From contig DGDO01000011.1 of assembly GCA_002385475.1 (NCBI GenBank), positions 1 to 33,972 on the forward strand: DNA of 33,972 bases. The letters run 5' to 3'. The DNA comes from Candidatus Sordicultor fermentans. GTDB lineage: Bacteria > Atribacterota > Atribacteria > Atribacterales > Caldatribacteriaceae. The translations under genes were made by a program, and so were the position numbers. Every line of letters begins with the position of its first letter. Positions within the stretch are counted from its first letter, which is position 1. Below the pieces are notes generated by a model. The model saw only the letters and a program-made list of their open reading frames with translations, searched no databases and was not told where the DNA came from. This document shows positions 1 to 7,081 of this stretch, piece by piece.

Positions 1-311
1 AGGTTAAAGTTTCACACTTATTGACGCAGAACCTCATGTATTTAGTTATTGCAAAACACATTGCACAGGTATCCTTCTTTCTTCTTTCTATTAAAACATT
101 AAAACACTTACCTAATCTCCAGCAAAATTGTTGATACTCTCATTCTAATCTATTGGCTATGGTGGTAAGGTCTGCCTTTTCCTAATTCATAGATCTTACC
201 ACCATATTTTCTTTTCTAGGTACTTTTCAATGCACACTTTTTTATCACAAACAAAGCAAAGTACAATAAATGATTGGATGGCTCCATACATAGAAGCCGT
301 TATACATGTTT
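1..311. other. Non-coding left edge
   Basis: No convincing gene is seen in this AT-rich stretch downstream of the binding-protein gene. Its one clear element is the hairpin at 158-206, listed separately. A 4-5 bp inverted repeat around 271-289 is too weak to call a terminator for the minus-strand operon. A short plus-strand reading frame starting near 274 runs antisense into the binding-protein gene and has no family resemblance. Confidence 0.6.
158..217 (+). terminator. Probable rho-independent terminator, plus-strand orientation
   Basis: A perfect 12-bp inverted repeat (TATGGTGGTAAG at 158-169 and CTTACCACCATA at 195-206) extends inward by five more pairs (170-174 with 190-194). Two of those pairs are G-U in plus-strand RNA but would be A-C mismatches in minus-strand RNA. 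The hairpin has a 15-nt loop and is followed directly by TTTTCTTTTCT at 207-217. Wobble pairs and T-tract both favour a transcript entering from the left, so a plus-strand gene probably ends just outside the window. It could also act on the leftward operon, but no T-tract lies on that side. Confidence 0.55.
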
Positions 312-1559
312 TTATTCTTGCATCAATTCCCTAATTTTTGCTGCTGCTTCTTTACACGCTTCCTCAGCAGTTGCCTCACCAATAATAACTTTTTGTATAG
401 CCTCTCTCGTGATCATTGAAACGTTTGGATATTTTACTCCTCCACCATATTCAAACCTATTCCTACCATTTTCAAGAGTTTCTAAAAATGGTTTAAGCAA
501 TGGTAAGTCATTAACAACATCTGGTGCTATTGATTTTCTAGTTGGAACATTATAAACATTTGCGTTAAAGAATTTCATTCCAGTATCTTCCATCAAAAAT
601 TTAAGAAACTCCCACGCAGCTTTTTGTTTTTCTTCTGAAGAAAATGGACTAATCCCAAAAGGTTCGCCACCTATTGGTCCAATAGTTGGCATTCCTGCTT
701 TTGGTGGTGGTATCTTTGCTATATCAAAGTCCATTCCAGCCTCAATTGAAGAAGGTATATCCCAACAACCTTGTATCATCATAGCTGTTTTACCAAGTCG
801 AAATTGAACGCCAACATCTCCCTGGTTCCAATTAACTACATCTGGAGAAGTAAACCCTTTCTTAACAAAACTAGTATGAAATTCGAGAGCATTTATTGCT
901 TCAGGTCTGTCCAAAGCTAAAAGATCTCCACCATTACTCCATAAAAATGGCTCGAAGTGCCAAGTAGCTTCTTCGCTTGAAAAAGCCGAAAAAGCATAAC
1001 CATAGCGATCACTCTTTGTTAGCTTTTCAGCCCAGATTGAAAGATCATCCCAAGTTTCTGGTGGACCTGATAAACCGGCTTCCTCAAAAAAACTCTTATT
1101 ATAATGTAATGCTATAGTATTTGTAGTAAACTGTATAGCATAGGGCTTATTCTTCCAAGTAACCGCACTTTGAGACGCTGGAAAAACATCATCCCACTTA
1201 CCCCACTCATTTATAAACTGAGAGAGATCTAAAAGAGCCCCGGCTTCTGCAAGATGGGGAATATCTTGAGTATCACAAGTAATTACATCTGGTAGGCTCT
1301 TTGTTTTGGTGCCTAACAATACCCTTTCAATATTTTGGCCAAGTGGAACATAGATTCGATCAATTTTTATATTCGGGTTATTTTTTTCAAATAAATCTAT
1401 TGTCTTCAACCACACCTTACCCCACTGTAAGCTATCAGCCCATACGTCCTGAACTGAAATTTCTATCGGCTGATTTTCAGAAGCCAAGGCTAAAGCCGTT
1501 AACGAACTAAGAAGTACCAACATTAATGTTAACATTACACTAACTAATTTAGTTTTCAC
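312..1559 (-). CDS. ABC transporter substrate-binding protein, sugar type
   Basis: This is an extracellular solute-binding protein of the family-1 (MalE-like, CUT1) type that would deliver a sugar or related solute to the permeases encoded upstream. The 415-residue product has an N-terminal signal peptide (K2/K4, hydrophobic stretch to about residue 26, ALA-type cleavage region). No lipobox cysteine is seen, so it is probably not a lipoprotein. The mature part has family-typical segments such as ALHYNKSFFEEAGLSGPPET and WEFLKFLMED. The GTG start at 1559 is supported by AGGAGG eight bases upstream. It is the last gene of the locus, separated from the permeases by 562 bp holding the 344-bp element. 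The family is clear; the substrate is unknown. Confidence 0.9.
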   Translation of the reverse strand: MKTKLVSVMLTLMLVLLSSLTALALASENQPIEISVQDVWADSLQWGKVWLKTIDLFEKNNPNIKIDRIYVPLGQNIERVLLGTKTKSLPDVITCDTQDIPHLAEAGALLDLSQFINEWGKWDDVFPASQSAVTWKNKPYAIQFTTNTIALHYNKSFFEEAGLSGPPETWDDLSIWAEKLTKSDRYGYAFSAFSSEEATWHFEPFLWSNGGDLLALDRPEAINALEFHTSFVKKGFTSPDVVNWNQGDVGVQFRLGKTAMMIQGCWDIPSSIEAGMDFDIAKIPPPKAGMPTIGPIGGEPFGISPFSSEEKQKAAWEFLKFLMEDTGMKFFNANVYNVPTRKSIAPDVVNDLPLLKPFLETLENGRNRFEYGGGVKYPNVSMITREAIQKVIIGEATAEEACKEAAAKIRELMQE

Positions 1560-1620
1560 TTTGTCTTCCTCCTATTGTTTAATAGAATAGTTAAAATATT
1601 TAATAGCTTAAAAACTAAAT

Positions 1621-1644
1621 TTACTGCACACAAAAAACGATCAT
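1621..1644 (-). other. Possible 7-codon leader ORF ahead of the binding-protein gene
   Basis: An ATG at 1644 is preceded by GGGGGAGGTGAG, an almost ideal ribosome-binding site. The frame stops after seven codons (MIVFCVQ). It lies about 60 bp upstream of the binding-protein start. It could be a leader peptide or upstream ORF, or the remnant of a gene start displaced by rearrangement. The strength of the ribosome site is the only evidence. Confidence 0.25.
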
Positions 1645-1680
1645 CTCACCTCCCCCTCATAATAATTTTAGTAAGTTACA

Positions 1681-2024
1681 TACTTGTACCTCGAAAAGCT
1701 AATACTGCTTCTTGAGGTGTTCACCAGTGTATTGCGCATTACCAGAGTTAGATAGGGAGCAATAACTTTTATCCTTAGACTTAGTCTCCTTTAAAAAGTC
1801 TATTACCCCAGGTTGAATCATAACTTTTTATCCTTAAGTCGAGGTAGTAACAGTAACTCCTAAGGACGAAGCTATTATTATCCCCTTCCCTCTGGGGAAT
1901 ACCCTGTTTAACTCCTATCTTAAAACCGACTCCTCATAAATAGCATAAAAGCATGAACCACCGGATACTATAAATGCAGCTTTAGAAAACTAACAATTAC
2001 TATTTAATTTTCAAGGTACAAGTA
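1681..2024. mobile_element. 344-bp element with 17-bp terminal inverted repeats (MITE-like or structured RNA)
   Basis: The ends are TACTTGTACCTCGAAAA (1681-1697) and TTTTCAAGGTACAAGTA (2008-2024), inverted copies differing at one base. Two readings fit. First, a non-autonomous element with about 15-bp ends beginning CTTGTACC and flanked by TA on both sides, as expected for IS630/Tc1-mariner-type insertion. Second, a structured RNA on the minus strand closed by a 17-bp stem: the one mismatch becomes a U-G wobble only in minus-strand RNA. Inside, minus-strand RNA can form local hairpins such as TAGACTT/AAGTCTA (7 bp). No transposase is encoded. RNase P, tmRNA and group I or II intron core motifs were looked for and not seen. 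Confidence 0.5.
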
Positions 2025-2121
2025 GCGTTTAGCCAAATCCTAATTTTTTAAAAAATCTAAAAAATCAAAACATACTAAATCTAACTTTCTTTGTTTAGTT
2101 TTAACTCCAAATGGTTTATCA

Positions 2122-2955
2122 TTATTGTTTTAAAGCACCGGCTGTTAACCCTTTTACAATGAATTTACCAGCTAATGTTACAACAACCAAGGCTGGTATT
2201 GAGAAAATAAAACCACCAGCCATGAGGTTATTCCATCTTAAACCATATAGCTCCATATACTTATACAAACCTACACTCATAGGTTGAATTTTATTATCTA
2301 TTGCAAGCACAAGTGCATACAAAAAATCAGCCCATGGTAGCAAAAAAGCAAAAATTGCACTGGTCGCTATCCCGGATTTAGCAACAGGTACAACAACTCT
2401 AAAAAAAGTCGTAAAATGTGATGCACCATCAATTAAAGCTGCTTCAATTAATTCAAAAGGTATTGAACGCATATAAGCTGCTAGTATTAATGTACAAAGC
2501 GGGATTGTATAAGTAGCATCAGCAAGTATCAAACCCGCGTAAGTGTTAACTAGTCCTACATTCGAATACATTATAAAAACTGGAATAGATAACATTACAA
2601 CAGGAAACATTTGGCTTAATATCAACGCAAAGTTTACATATTTTCCAAATCGGTAACTATGGTGAGCTAAAGCATATCCTGCAAAAGGAGCGGTAAAAAG
2701 AGTTATACCAAGGCATCCAATAGCAACTATAAGGCTATTTATAATATTAGACTTTAATCCTGAAAATGTTTCTATAAGTGGCTCAAATGTTATGTTCGGT
2801 GGAAACCAATAAGGGGGAATATGAAACATATCTTCTAGAGTTTCAAAACCATACATGATCATGAGATATACTGGAAAAAGGAGAAGTATTGTTATAATAA
2901 TACCTATTGCCATCCAAATGTAATCAGCAGTTGTAAATTTATTAGATCTCCTCAT
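2122..2955 (-). CDS. ABC sugar transporter permease, MalG/UgpE type
   Basis: This integral inner-membrane permease would pair with the product of the gene just upstream. The 277-residue protein has about six hydrophobic segments (the first around residues 13-35). It carries the EAA cytoplasmic loop near residues 170-192 (EAALIDGAS followed by VVVPVAK) that docks to the ABC ATPase. Length and motif order match the MalG half of CUT1 importers. The ATG at 2955 follows GGGAGAG at normal spacing, and the gene begins 12 bp after the first permease ends. No ATPase gene is in the window, so a shared MsmX/UgpC-like ATPase elsewhere is likely (inference). Confidence 0.9.
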   Translation of the reverse strand: MRRSNKFTTADYIWMAIGIIITILLLFPVYLMIMYGFETLEDMFHIPPYWFPPNITFEPLIETFSGLKSNIINSLIVAIGCLGITLFTAPFAGYALAHHSYRFGKYVNFALILSQMFPVVMLSIPVFIMYSNVGLVNTYAGLILADATYTIPLCTLILAAYMRSIPFELIEAALIDGASHFTTFFRVVVPVAKSGIATSAIFAFLLPWADFLYALVLAIDNKIQPMSVGLYKYMELYGLRWNNLMAGGFIFSIPALVVVTLAGKFIVKGLTAGALKQ

Positions 2956-2967
2956 ATAAATCTCTCC

Positions 2968-3858
2968 CTAATTGCTTTCACTGCTAAACAAAGTAAACCC
3001 GCATACAATAATAAGAATAATCACAACCATAACATTAGCTACTGCTGCTCCCATGCCAAAACGATATTCTCGAAATGCTAACTGATAAGAAAGGGTGCTT
3101 AAAAGATGGGAAGAATTTGCTGGTCCACCTTGGGTTGCAATCCATACTATATCGAAATGTTTAATTGTATAAACAAAACCAAGCATTAGAACCGTTATAA
3201 TTACGTATTTGAGCATTGGAATTGTTATATAAATTAACTTGTGCCATCCTTTGGCACCGTCAACTGAAGCAGCCTCATACAATTCAATAGGGATTTCTTT
3301 AAGGCCTGTGTGAAGAAGAATGTAGTTGAAAGGGATCCCAATCCAAATATTAATCATCGTAAGAGTCCAAATCACCAAATTAGGATTGGTTAGCCAGCCT
3401 ATAGGCTTATCAATCACATTGTGGGATAGAAGAAAAGCGTTTACTATACCTTGTTCAGAAAAAAAGAATCTAAACGCATTTGCTGATACTATTAAAGGCA
3501 GAAACCATGGTATTAACAATAACCCTCTTAAGTATCGTTCTCCCGGAAAATCTCTATTAAAAATTAAGGCTAACATAAATCCTATTCCAAACTGGAAAAG
3601 AATAGAAAATGCAGTAAAAATCAGCGTGTTTTTGATTGCTTTGGAAAAAGCTGAGAGTTTAAACAATTCTCGATAATTATTTAACCCATTGTAAACACTC
3701 TTTCCTGAAATAAAAGATGTTGTATCAACCTTCTGAAACCCTAGCAAAACATTATAGATAAAAGGATATATAAAATAAACCGACATAAAAATTAATACTG
3801 GAAGCAAAAATAAAAAACCAACAACAGGTGATTTTGGTTTTGATAAAGAGTTTTTAAT
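2968..3858 (-). CDS. ABC sugar transporter permease, MalF/UgpA type; start uncertain
   Basis: This is the partner permease of a CUT1-type importer, with about six membrane segments and the EAA loop EAASVDGAKG followed by ITIPML. The start is problematic. The only common start codon near the N-terminus is TTG at 3807, which cuts into the first membrane helix and lacks a ribosome site. The frame stays open upstream to a TGA at 3874-3876, adding KNSLSKPKSPVVGFLF, a normal cytoplasmic tail and helix start. An ATT at 3858 lies eight bases after GGGGGG and could be a rare AUU start, giving about 296 residues. Alternatively, one missing G in the run at 3867-3872 would fuse this frame to a well-initiated ORF at 3959. 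The family is certain, the N-terminus is not. Confidence 0.85.
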   Translation of the reverse strand: MKNSLSKPKSPVVGFLFLLPVLIFMSVYFIYPFIYNVLLGFQKVDTTSFISGKSVYNGLNNYRELFKLSAFSKAIKNTLIFTAFSILFQFGIGFMLALIFNRDFPGERYLRGLLLIPWFLPLIVSANAFRFFFSEQGIVNAFLLSHNVIDKPIGWLTNPNLVIWTLTMINIWIGIPFNYILLHTGLKEIPIELYEAASVDGAKGWHKLIYITIPMLKYVIITVLMLGFVYTIKHFDIVWIATQGGPANSSHLLSTLSYQLAFREYRFGMGAAVANVMVVIILIIVCGFTLFSSESN

Positions 3859-3959
3859 TTGGAATACCCCCCATCATAAACTTGTAACTTTTTAGTTAAA
3901 AATATTTGAGTGGCTATCATTTTCATTGACTTTTTTCTCTTTTTAGTGTTTCCTTTCAT
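3795..3959 (-). CDS. Candidate N-terminal segment or small upstream ORF of the permease
   Basis: An ATG at 3957-3959 has an excellent ribosome site (AAAGGAG, six bases upstream) and opens a 54-codon frame rich in Lys (MKGNTKKRKKSMKMIATQIF and on). It overlaps the start of the MalF-type permease in another frame. At codon 31 it crosses a run of six G (3867-3872). Adding one G there makes one continuous permease of about 330 residues. It may therefore be the true permease start broken by an indel or sequencing error, a programmed or slippage frameshift, or a small coupling ORF. The sequence alone does not decide. Confidence 0.4.
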
Positions 3960-3997
3960 AGGTGACTCCTTTCTATTTGAATCTTTTTTCTCTATTC

Positions 3998-4021
3998 GTG
4001 GATTATCCCGAGGGGAGCCAC
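3998..4021. other. Hairpin in the leader between amidohydrolase and permease genes
   Basis: A two-part inverted repeat, GTGG (3998-4001) with CCAC (4018-4021) enclosing TCCC (4006-4009) and GGGA (4013-4016) around a GAG loop, lies in the 105-bp gap before the permease reading frames. CTCTTTT follows on the plus strand, but no T-tract follows in the minus direction in which the genes are read. An mRNA processing or stabilising structure between operon segments is more likely than a terminator for these genes. Confidence 0.35.
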
Positions 4022-4064
4022 TCTTTTCAATTTCAAATAAAAATAGTATAATCTCATCATCCTG

Positions 4065-4817
4065 TTAATCTAAATTCAGTATTTTGCTCAAATTTTTTCC
4101 GAGAATACGACCCTCATCTTCTTCCTTTAATCCAAGGAATCTTACTTTATTCAATTGAAAAATATGACCTCCTTTCCCTCCATAAGGGGAATCAGAGCCA
4201 AAAACTATTCTATCAGATCCAATTTCTTCTACTGCCGTTTTTATAGGAAGACTTGGTACTCCAGATGTCTCTAACCAAATATTGCTACACATACGTGCAG
4301 CATCAATTGCCTCTTTCCACAAATCTGTAATACCCATGTGTGCCATAATAAATTTTACCTTTGGGAATCTATATGCGAGTTCTGCGATTTGTAAAGGTTC
4401 TGACCACGGGGGTGTTCCTGAATGGATTATTACTGGCACATCAAATCTCGATATTTCTCTCATCATTGTATCCATAAGATCGGAATTAATTGGAAAACCT
4501 GTCATCCAAGGATGTAATTTAAAGCCTTTGAGTTTAAGAACTTTTATGCATCTATTTATCTCTTCTAATGATTCTTCTTCATACCACGGATTTATCGTTC
4601 CGAAAGGAATGATCCTTGAAGGAAACTTGTTAGCTACAGCTGCTATCTCATCGTTTGATTCTATAAAATCCCTAAATAAGCCACCTATAGTAAACAAAAC
4701 AAACTTATCAATTCCGGCTAAATCACAGTCTTTTATATGATCTTCTATGCTCGACCCTTGAACAAAATCTAGCTTAGCATTTTTTGTAAAATAATGACAA
4801 TGAGCATCTATAATCAT
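4065..4817 (-). CDS. Amidohydrolase-family (TIM-barrel metal-dependent) hydrolase A
   Basis: A 250-residue protein of the amidohydrolase-2 (PF04909-like) superfamily, whose members hydrolyse or decarboxylate ring or amide substrates with a bound divalent metal. The metal-site pattern is visible: N-terminal DAHCH (HxH, residues 4-8), KLHP near residue 100, IIHSG and FIMAHMG in the middle, and the late FGSDSP aspartate. There is no signal peptide, so it is cytoplasmic. The ATG at 4817 follows GGAGG at eight bases. It is a diverged paralogue of the next gene upstream, 34 bp away. Its place between a LacI-type regulator and a solute importer suggests action on the imported compound. Substrate unknown. 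Confidence 0.85.
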   Translation of the reverse strand: MIIDAHCHYFTKNAKLDFVQGSSIEDHIKDCDLAGIDKFVLFTIGGLFRDFIESNDEIAAVANKFPSRIIPFGTINPWYEEESLEEINRCIKVLKLKGFKLHPWMTGFPINSDLMDTMMREISRFDVPVIIHSGTPPWSEPLQIAELAYRFPKVKFIMAHMGITDLWKEAIDAARMCSNIWLETSGVPSLPIKTAVEEIGSDRIVFGSDSPYGGKGGHIFQLNKVRFLGLKEEDEGRILGKNLSKILNLD

Positions 4818-4851
4818 AATTTTTACCTCCTAATTTCAACTTTTAAAATCA

Positions 4852-5619
4852 TTAAATTCTAAAAAGGCGACAGGCATTCTCCCACAAGATATCATTTAGA
4901 ACTTTTTCTTCTAGGTTAAGAACCTTTATCTTTTCCAGCTCAGAACGTACTTGAGACGTTGGAGAATCTGAACCAAACAACAAACGTTTAGATCCAAGCT
5001 TACTAATTGCTTCTGAAATAAAAACCGGGTGACACGTTAATGAGGTTTCCAAGTAAACATTAGATACTCTGTTAAATGATTTTGGAATATCTAAAAAGAA
5101 ATCCGCTCCACCCATATGTCCTAAAACAAAAACCCCCTCGGGATATCTTTGAGATAGCTCAAGTATTTGCAATGGAAGGGAGAATACCGGGGTACCAGAA
5201 TGAATATATATAGGGATTTTCAACTGTATTGCTTCTTCAATTAAAGGGAAAACAATCTTTTCGTTAGCTTGAAATCCCTGCATTGGAGGATGAAGTTTAA
5301 GGCCAACCAAGCCCAACTCATTTATGCTTCTTCGTAATTCATAAACAGCCTCTTTTTCAAACCAAGGGTTAACACACGCTAATCCAACAAACCTCTTTGG
5401 ATATTTCTTAACTGTATTGCCTATTAACTCGTTTCCCTCTTTATTCTTACAAACTACATGCGCACCCATCGGACAAATAACAGCCATATCAATTCCTAGA
5501 TTATCCATTTCATCTAATAGCTCTTCTGCCGTTCGCGAAAAATGAGGAGTAATACCGATATGACAATGAGAATCTATTATTCTCATTTCAGCATAATTTT
5601 TAACAGAATTTCTATCCAA
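4852..5619 (-). CDS. Amidohydrolase-family (TIM-barrel metal-dependent) hydrolase B
   Basis: A paralogue of the following gene with the same layout: DSHCH near residues 16-20, LKLHPP, YIHSGTP, LGHMGG and FGSDSP, so all expected metal ligands are present. The product is about 255 residues. The chosen start is TTG at 5619, because GGTGGTGA lies seven bases before it. The in-frame ATG at 5586, just before the HxH strand, has no ribosome site. Two adjacent paralogues may act on related intermediates or form a hetero-oligomer (inference). The superfamily is certain, the reaction unknown. Confidence 0.83.
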   Translation of the reverse strand: MDRNSVKNYAEMRIIDSHCHIGITPHFSRTAEELLDEMDNLGIDMAVICPMGAHVVCKNKEGNELIGNTVKKYPKRFVGLACVNPWFEKEAVYELRRSINELGLVGLKLHPPMQGFQANEKIVFPLIEEAIQLKIPIYIHSGTPVFSLPLQILELSQRYPEGVFVLGHMGGADFFLDIPKSFNRVSNVYLETSLTCHPVFISEAISKLGSKRLLFGSDSPTSQVRSELEKIKVLNLEEKVLNDILWENACRLFRI

Positions 5620-5645
5620 AACACAATCACCACCTTTATATTATT

Positions 5646-7052
5646 TTAATCGTTTCTTAATATAAATTTAGTATTCCCCATGTAGGGAAACAACATCGCC
5701 TGAATATCAGAGGTAGGCATTACCTCATCAGCAATATTGATGCCTAAAACATCTTTCATGAATTGCCGTCGTTTTTCGATTCGCTTCCATGAGTCTGGAT
5801 ATTGAACCCGGATCGCTTCTCGGGTTGCTTCATCAGCGATAAATACACCATCTTCCACATGAACTCCACCATAGGGCTCACCAGGAAAAGCGATGATATC
5901 ACCCTGAAGAGCCATTCCCGATTTCACCTTGTGAGGTGACCCTTCGAAAAAGATGCTGTTGGTCCATTCTTCAGTATGAATGAGATGACCGGGATTCAAA
6001 CCAATACCAAATTTTTTCAAGTCTCCTATCGAATCCCTGACTGCCTGGAATACCTCGTTACCAGTCACCCCAAGGTGAAGAGACTCATACCAACTACATA
6101 AAGCGTTGAAATAAGGGATGTAAAAATTTTCAACTATTCCTTCCATCGTCAGCGGTATCTCTTCCTTATTTCGAACAAACAAACCGGTTCGAGCAACCAG
6201 AGCGTAACGGTACCCCATACCAACCGTGACAACTTCCCCAAGTTCTAACTTTTTCTTATAGGTTGGACTTTTTAATCCAGGAAGCACATTTTCTAATCCA
6301 AAATTGACATTGGGGTGTACACTCAGAGGATCACCATCTATAGCAAGGTGGCGAGAAGCTTCGATTTCACTCTCACCAACCCGGAGATTTTTAATGGTTT
6401 GCAAAACTCTCTGCGAAGTTTTAGTGCCAGATATTTCATGGAAAATGAGCTCTTCTACATCGAGAGATATACGTAGACCATAATCAGGGTGAATCATAAA
6501 ATCGGAAGTATTTCGTACATTTTCCCAGCCTACTATGTTTGATAGTTCCTGAATAATATAGTGAGGAACTTCAAAAGTTTGCGAAGGATCTGTGCGCTCA
6601 ATTGGAGAAAAATACTTCCAGCCAATGATACCTATTTTGCTGTTTTTATTAATCCCGGCATCCCGGAAAATCTCGTCTAATGACTTGCTCTGTCCTCTAG
6701 GTTGCCCCACCAAGCTAAAGCTTTGAAATAAAACCTTCTGAATTTCAAAGGGAATAATAGCTGAATAATCCAATCCTTCGTTCCCAACCACAATAGTAGG
6801 TTCTTGTTCACCAGACAAGATAAGAAGGGCTTCCTCAAAACGGGGGTCAAATCCGGTTAGAAAATGAATATTCGAATAGTGTTCTCGATCACCATAAATG
6901 ATTAAATGAGTATAGCCTTGAGATAAAGCCATTTTAAGCAGCGATTGTATTCTTTGCTGATAAATTGCTTCATCGAGCGTTGGTGCAGAATCGTAATCAA
7001 TCTTATCACTTAAAGGAAGATATTCTAATTCTTTTTCTACTACTTTACCCAT
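5646..7052 (-). CDS. M24/creatinase-like pita-bread protein with degenerate metal site
   Basis: A 468-residue protein with a creatinase-type N-terminal domain (about 35-200) and a C-terminal pita-bread domain (about 205-430), the architecture of Xaa-Pro aminopeptidases and creatinase. Classical M24 peptidases use two Asp, one His and two Glu as metal ligands. Here the strand with the two Asp reads VTVGMGYRYALVARTG (about 275-290) and lacks both. The His (GHLIHT, H356) and the last Glu (VHVEDG, E400) remain, while the usual EPG Glu position reads IIAFPG. This resembles metal-free creatinase more than a peptidase, but creatinase's catalytic His position seems to be Lys here. The start has AAGGAGGT. 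It may be a C-N hydrolase or non-catalytic (inference). Confidence 0.75.
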   Translation of the reverse strand: MGKVVEKELEYLPLSDKIDYDSAPTLDEAIYQQRIQSLLKMALSQGYTHLIIYGDREHYSNIHFLTGFDPRFEEALLILSGEQEPTIVVGNEGLDYSAIIPFEIQKVLFQSFSLVGQPRGQSKSLDEIFRDAGINKNSKIGIIGWKYFSPIERTDPSQTFEVPHYIIQELSNIVGWENVRNTSDFMIHPDYGLRISLDVEELIFHEISGTKTSQRVLQTIKNLRVGESEIEASRHLAIDGDPLSVHPNVNFGLENVLPGLKSPTYKKKLELGEVVTVGMGYRYALVARTGLFVRNKEEIPLTMEGIVENFYIPYFNALCSWYESLHLGVTGNEVFQAVRDSIGDLKKFGIGLNPGHLIHTEEWTNSIFFEGSPHKVKSGMALQGDIIAFPGEPYGGVHVEDGVFIADEATREAIRVQYPDSWKRIEKRRQFMKDVLGINIADEVMPTSDIQAMLFPYMGNTKFILRND

Positions 7053-7081
7053 CCATGAACCTCCTTATTGATTATTAAAAT

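Larger units (their letters stand above)
1560..2121. other. 562-bp intergenic region within the transporter locus
   Basis: The region separates the second permease from the binding-protein gene, both on the minus strand. It contains the 344-bp inverted-repeat-bounded element (1681-2024), a strong ribosome site with a 7-codon frame (1621-1644), and an AT-rich stretch at 2025-2121 with no recognisable gene. No long ORF on either strand resembles a known family. Confidence 0.6.

Noticed and set aside
274..555. Plus-strand 93-codon frame at the left edge
   Set aside because: It is antisense to the 3' end of the binding-protein gene, with no family resemblance or ribosome site.
1681..2024. RNase P RNA, tmRNA, group I/II intron or IStron
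   Set aside because: Size and paired ends prompted the check, but the conserved core strings of these RNAs, a tRNA-like end or intron domain V were not found.
1681..2024. Decayed transposase gene
   Set aside because: Short open stretches on the minus strand (about 40-50 codons) do not read as any transposase I recognise, and stops interrupt them.
3998..4032. Terminator between amidohydrolase and permease genes
   Set aside because: The T-rich side is on the plus strand only, and no plus-strand gene precedes it.
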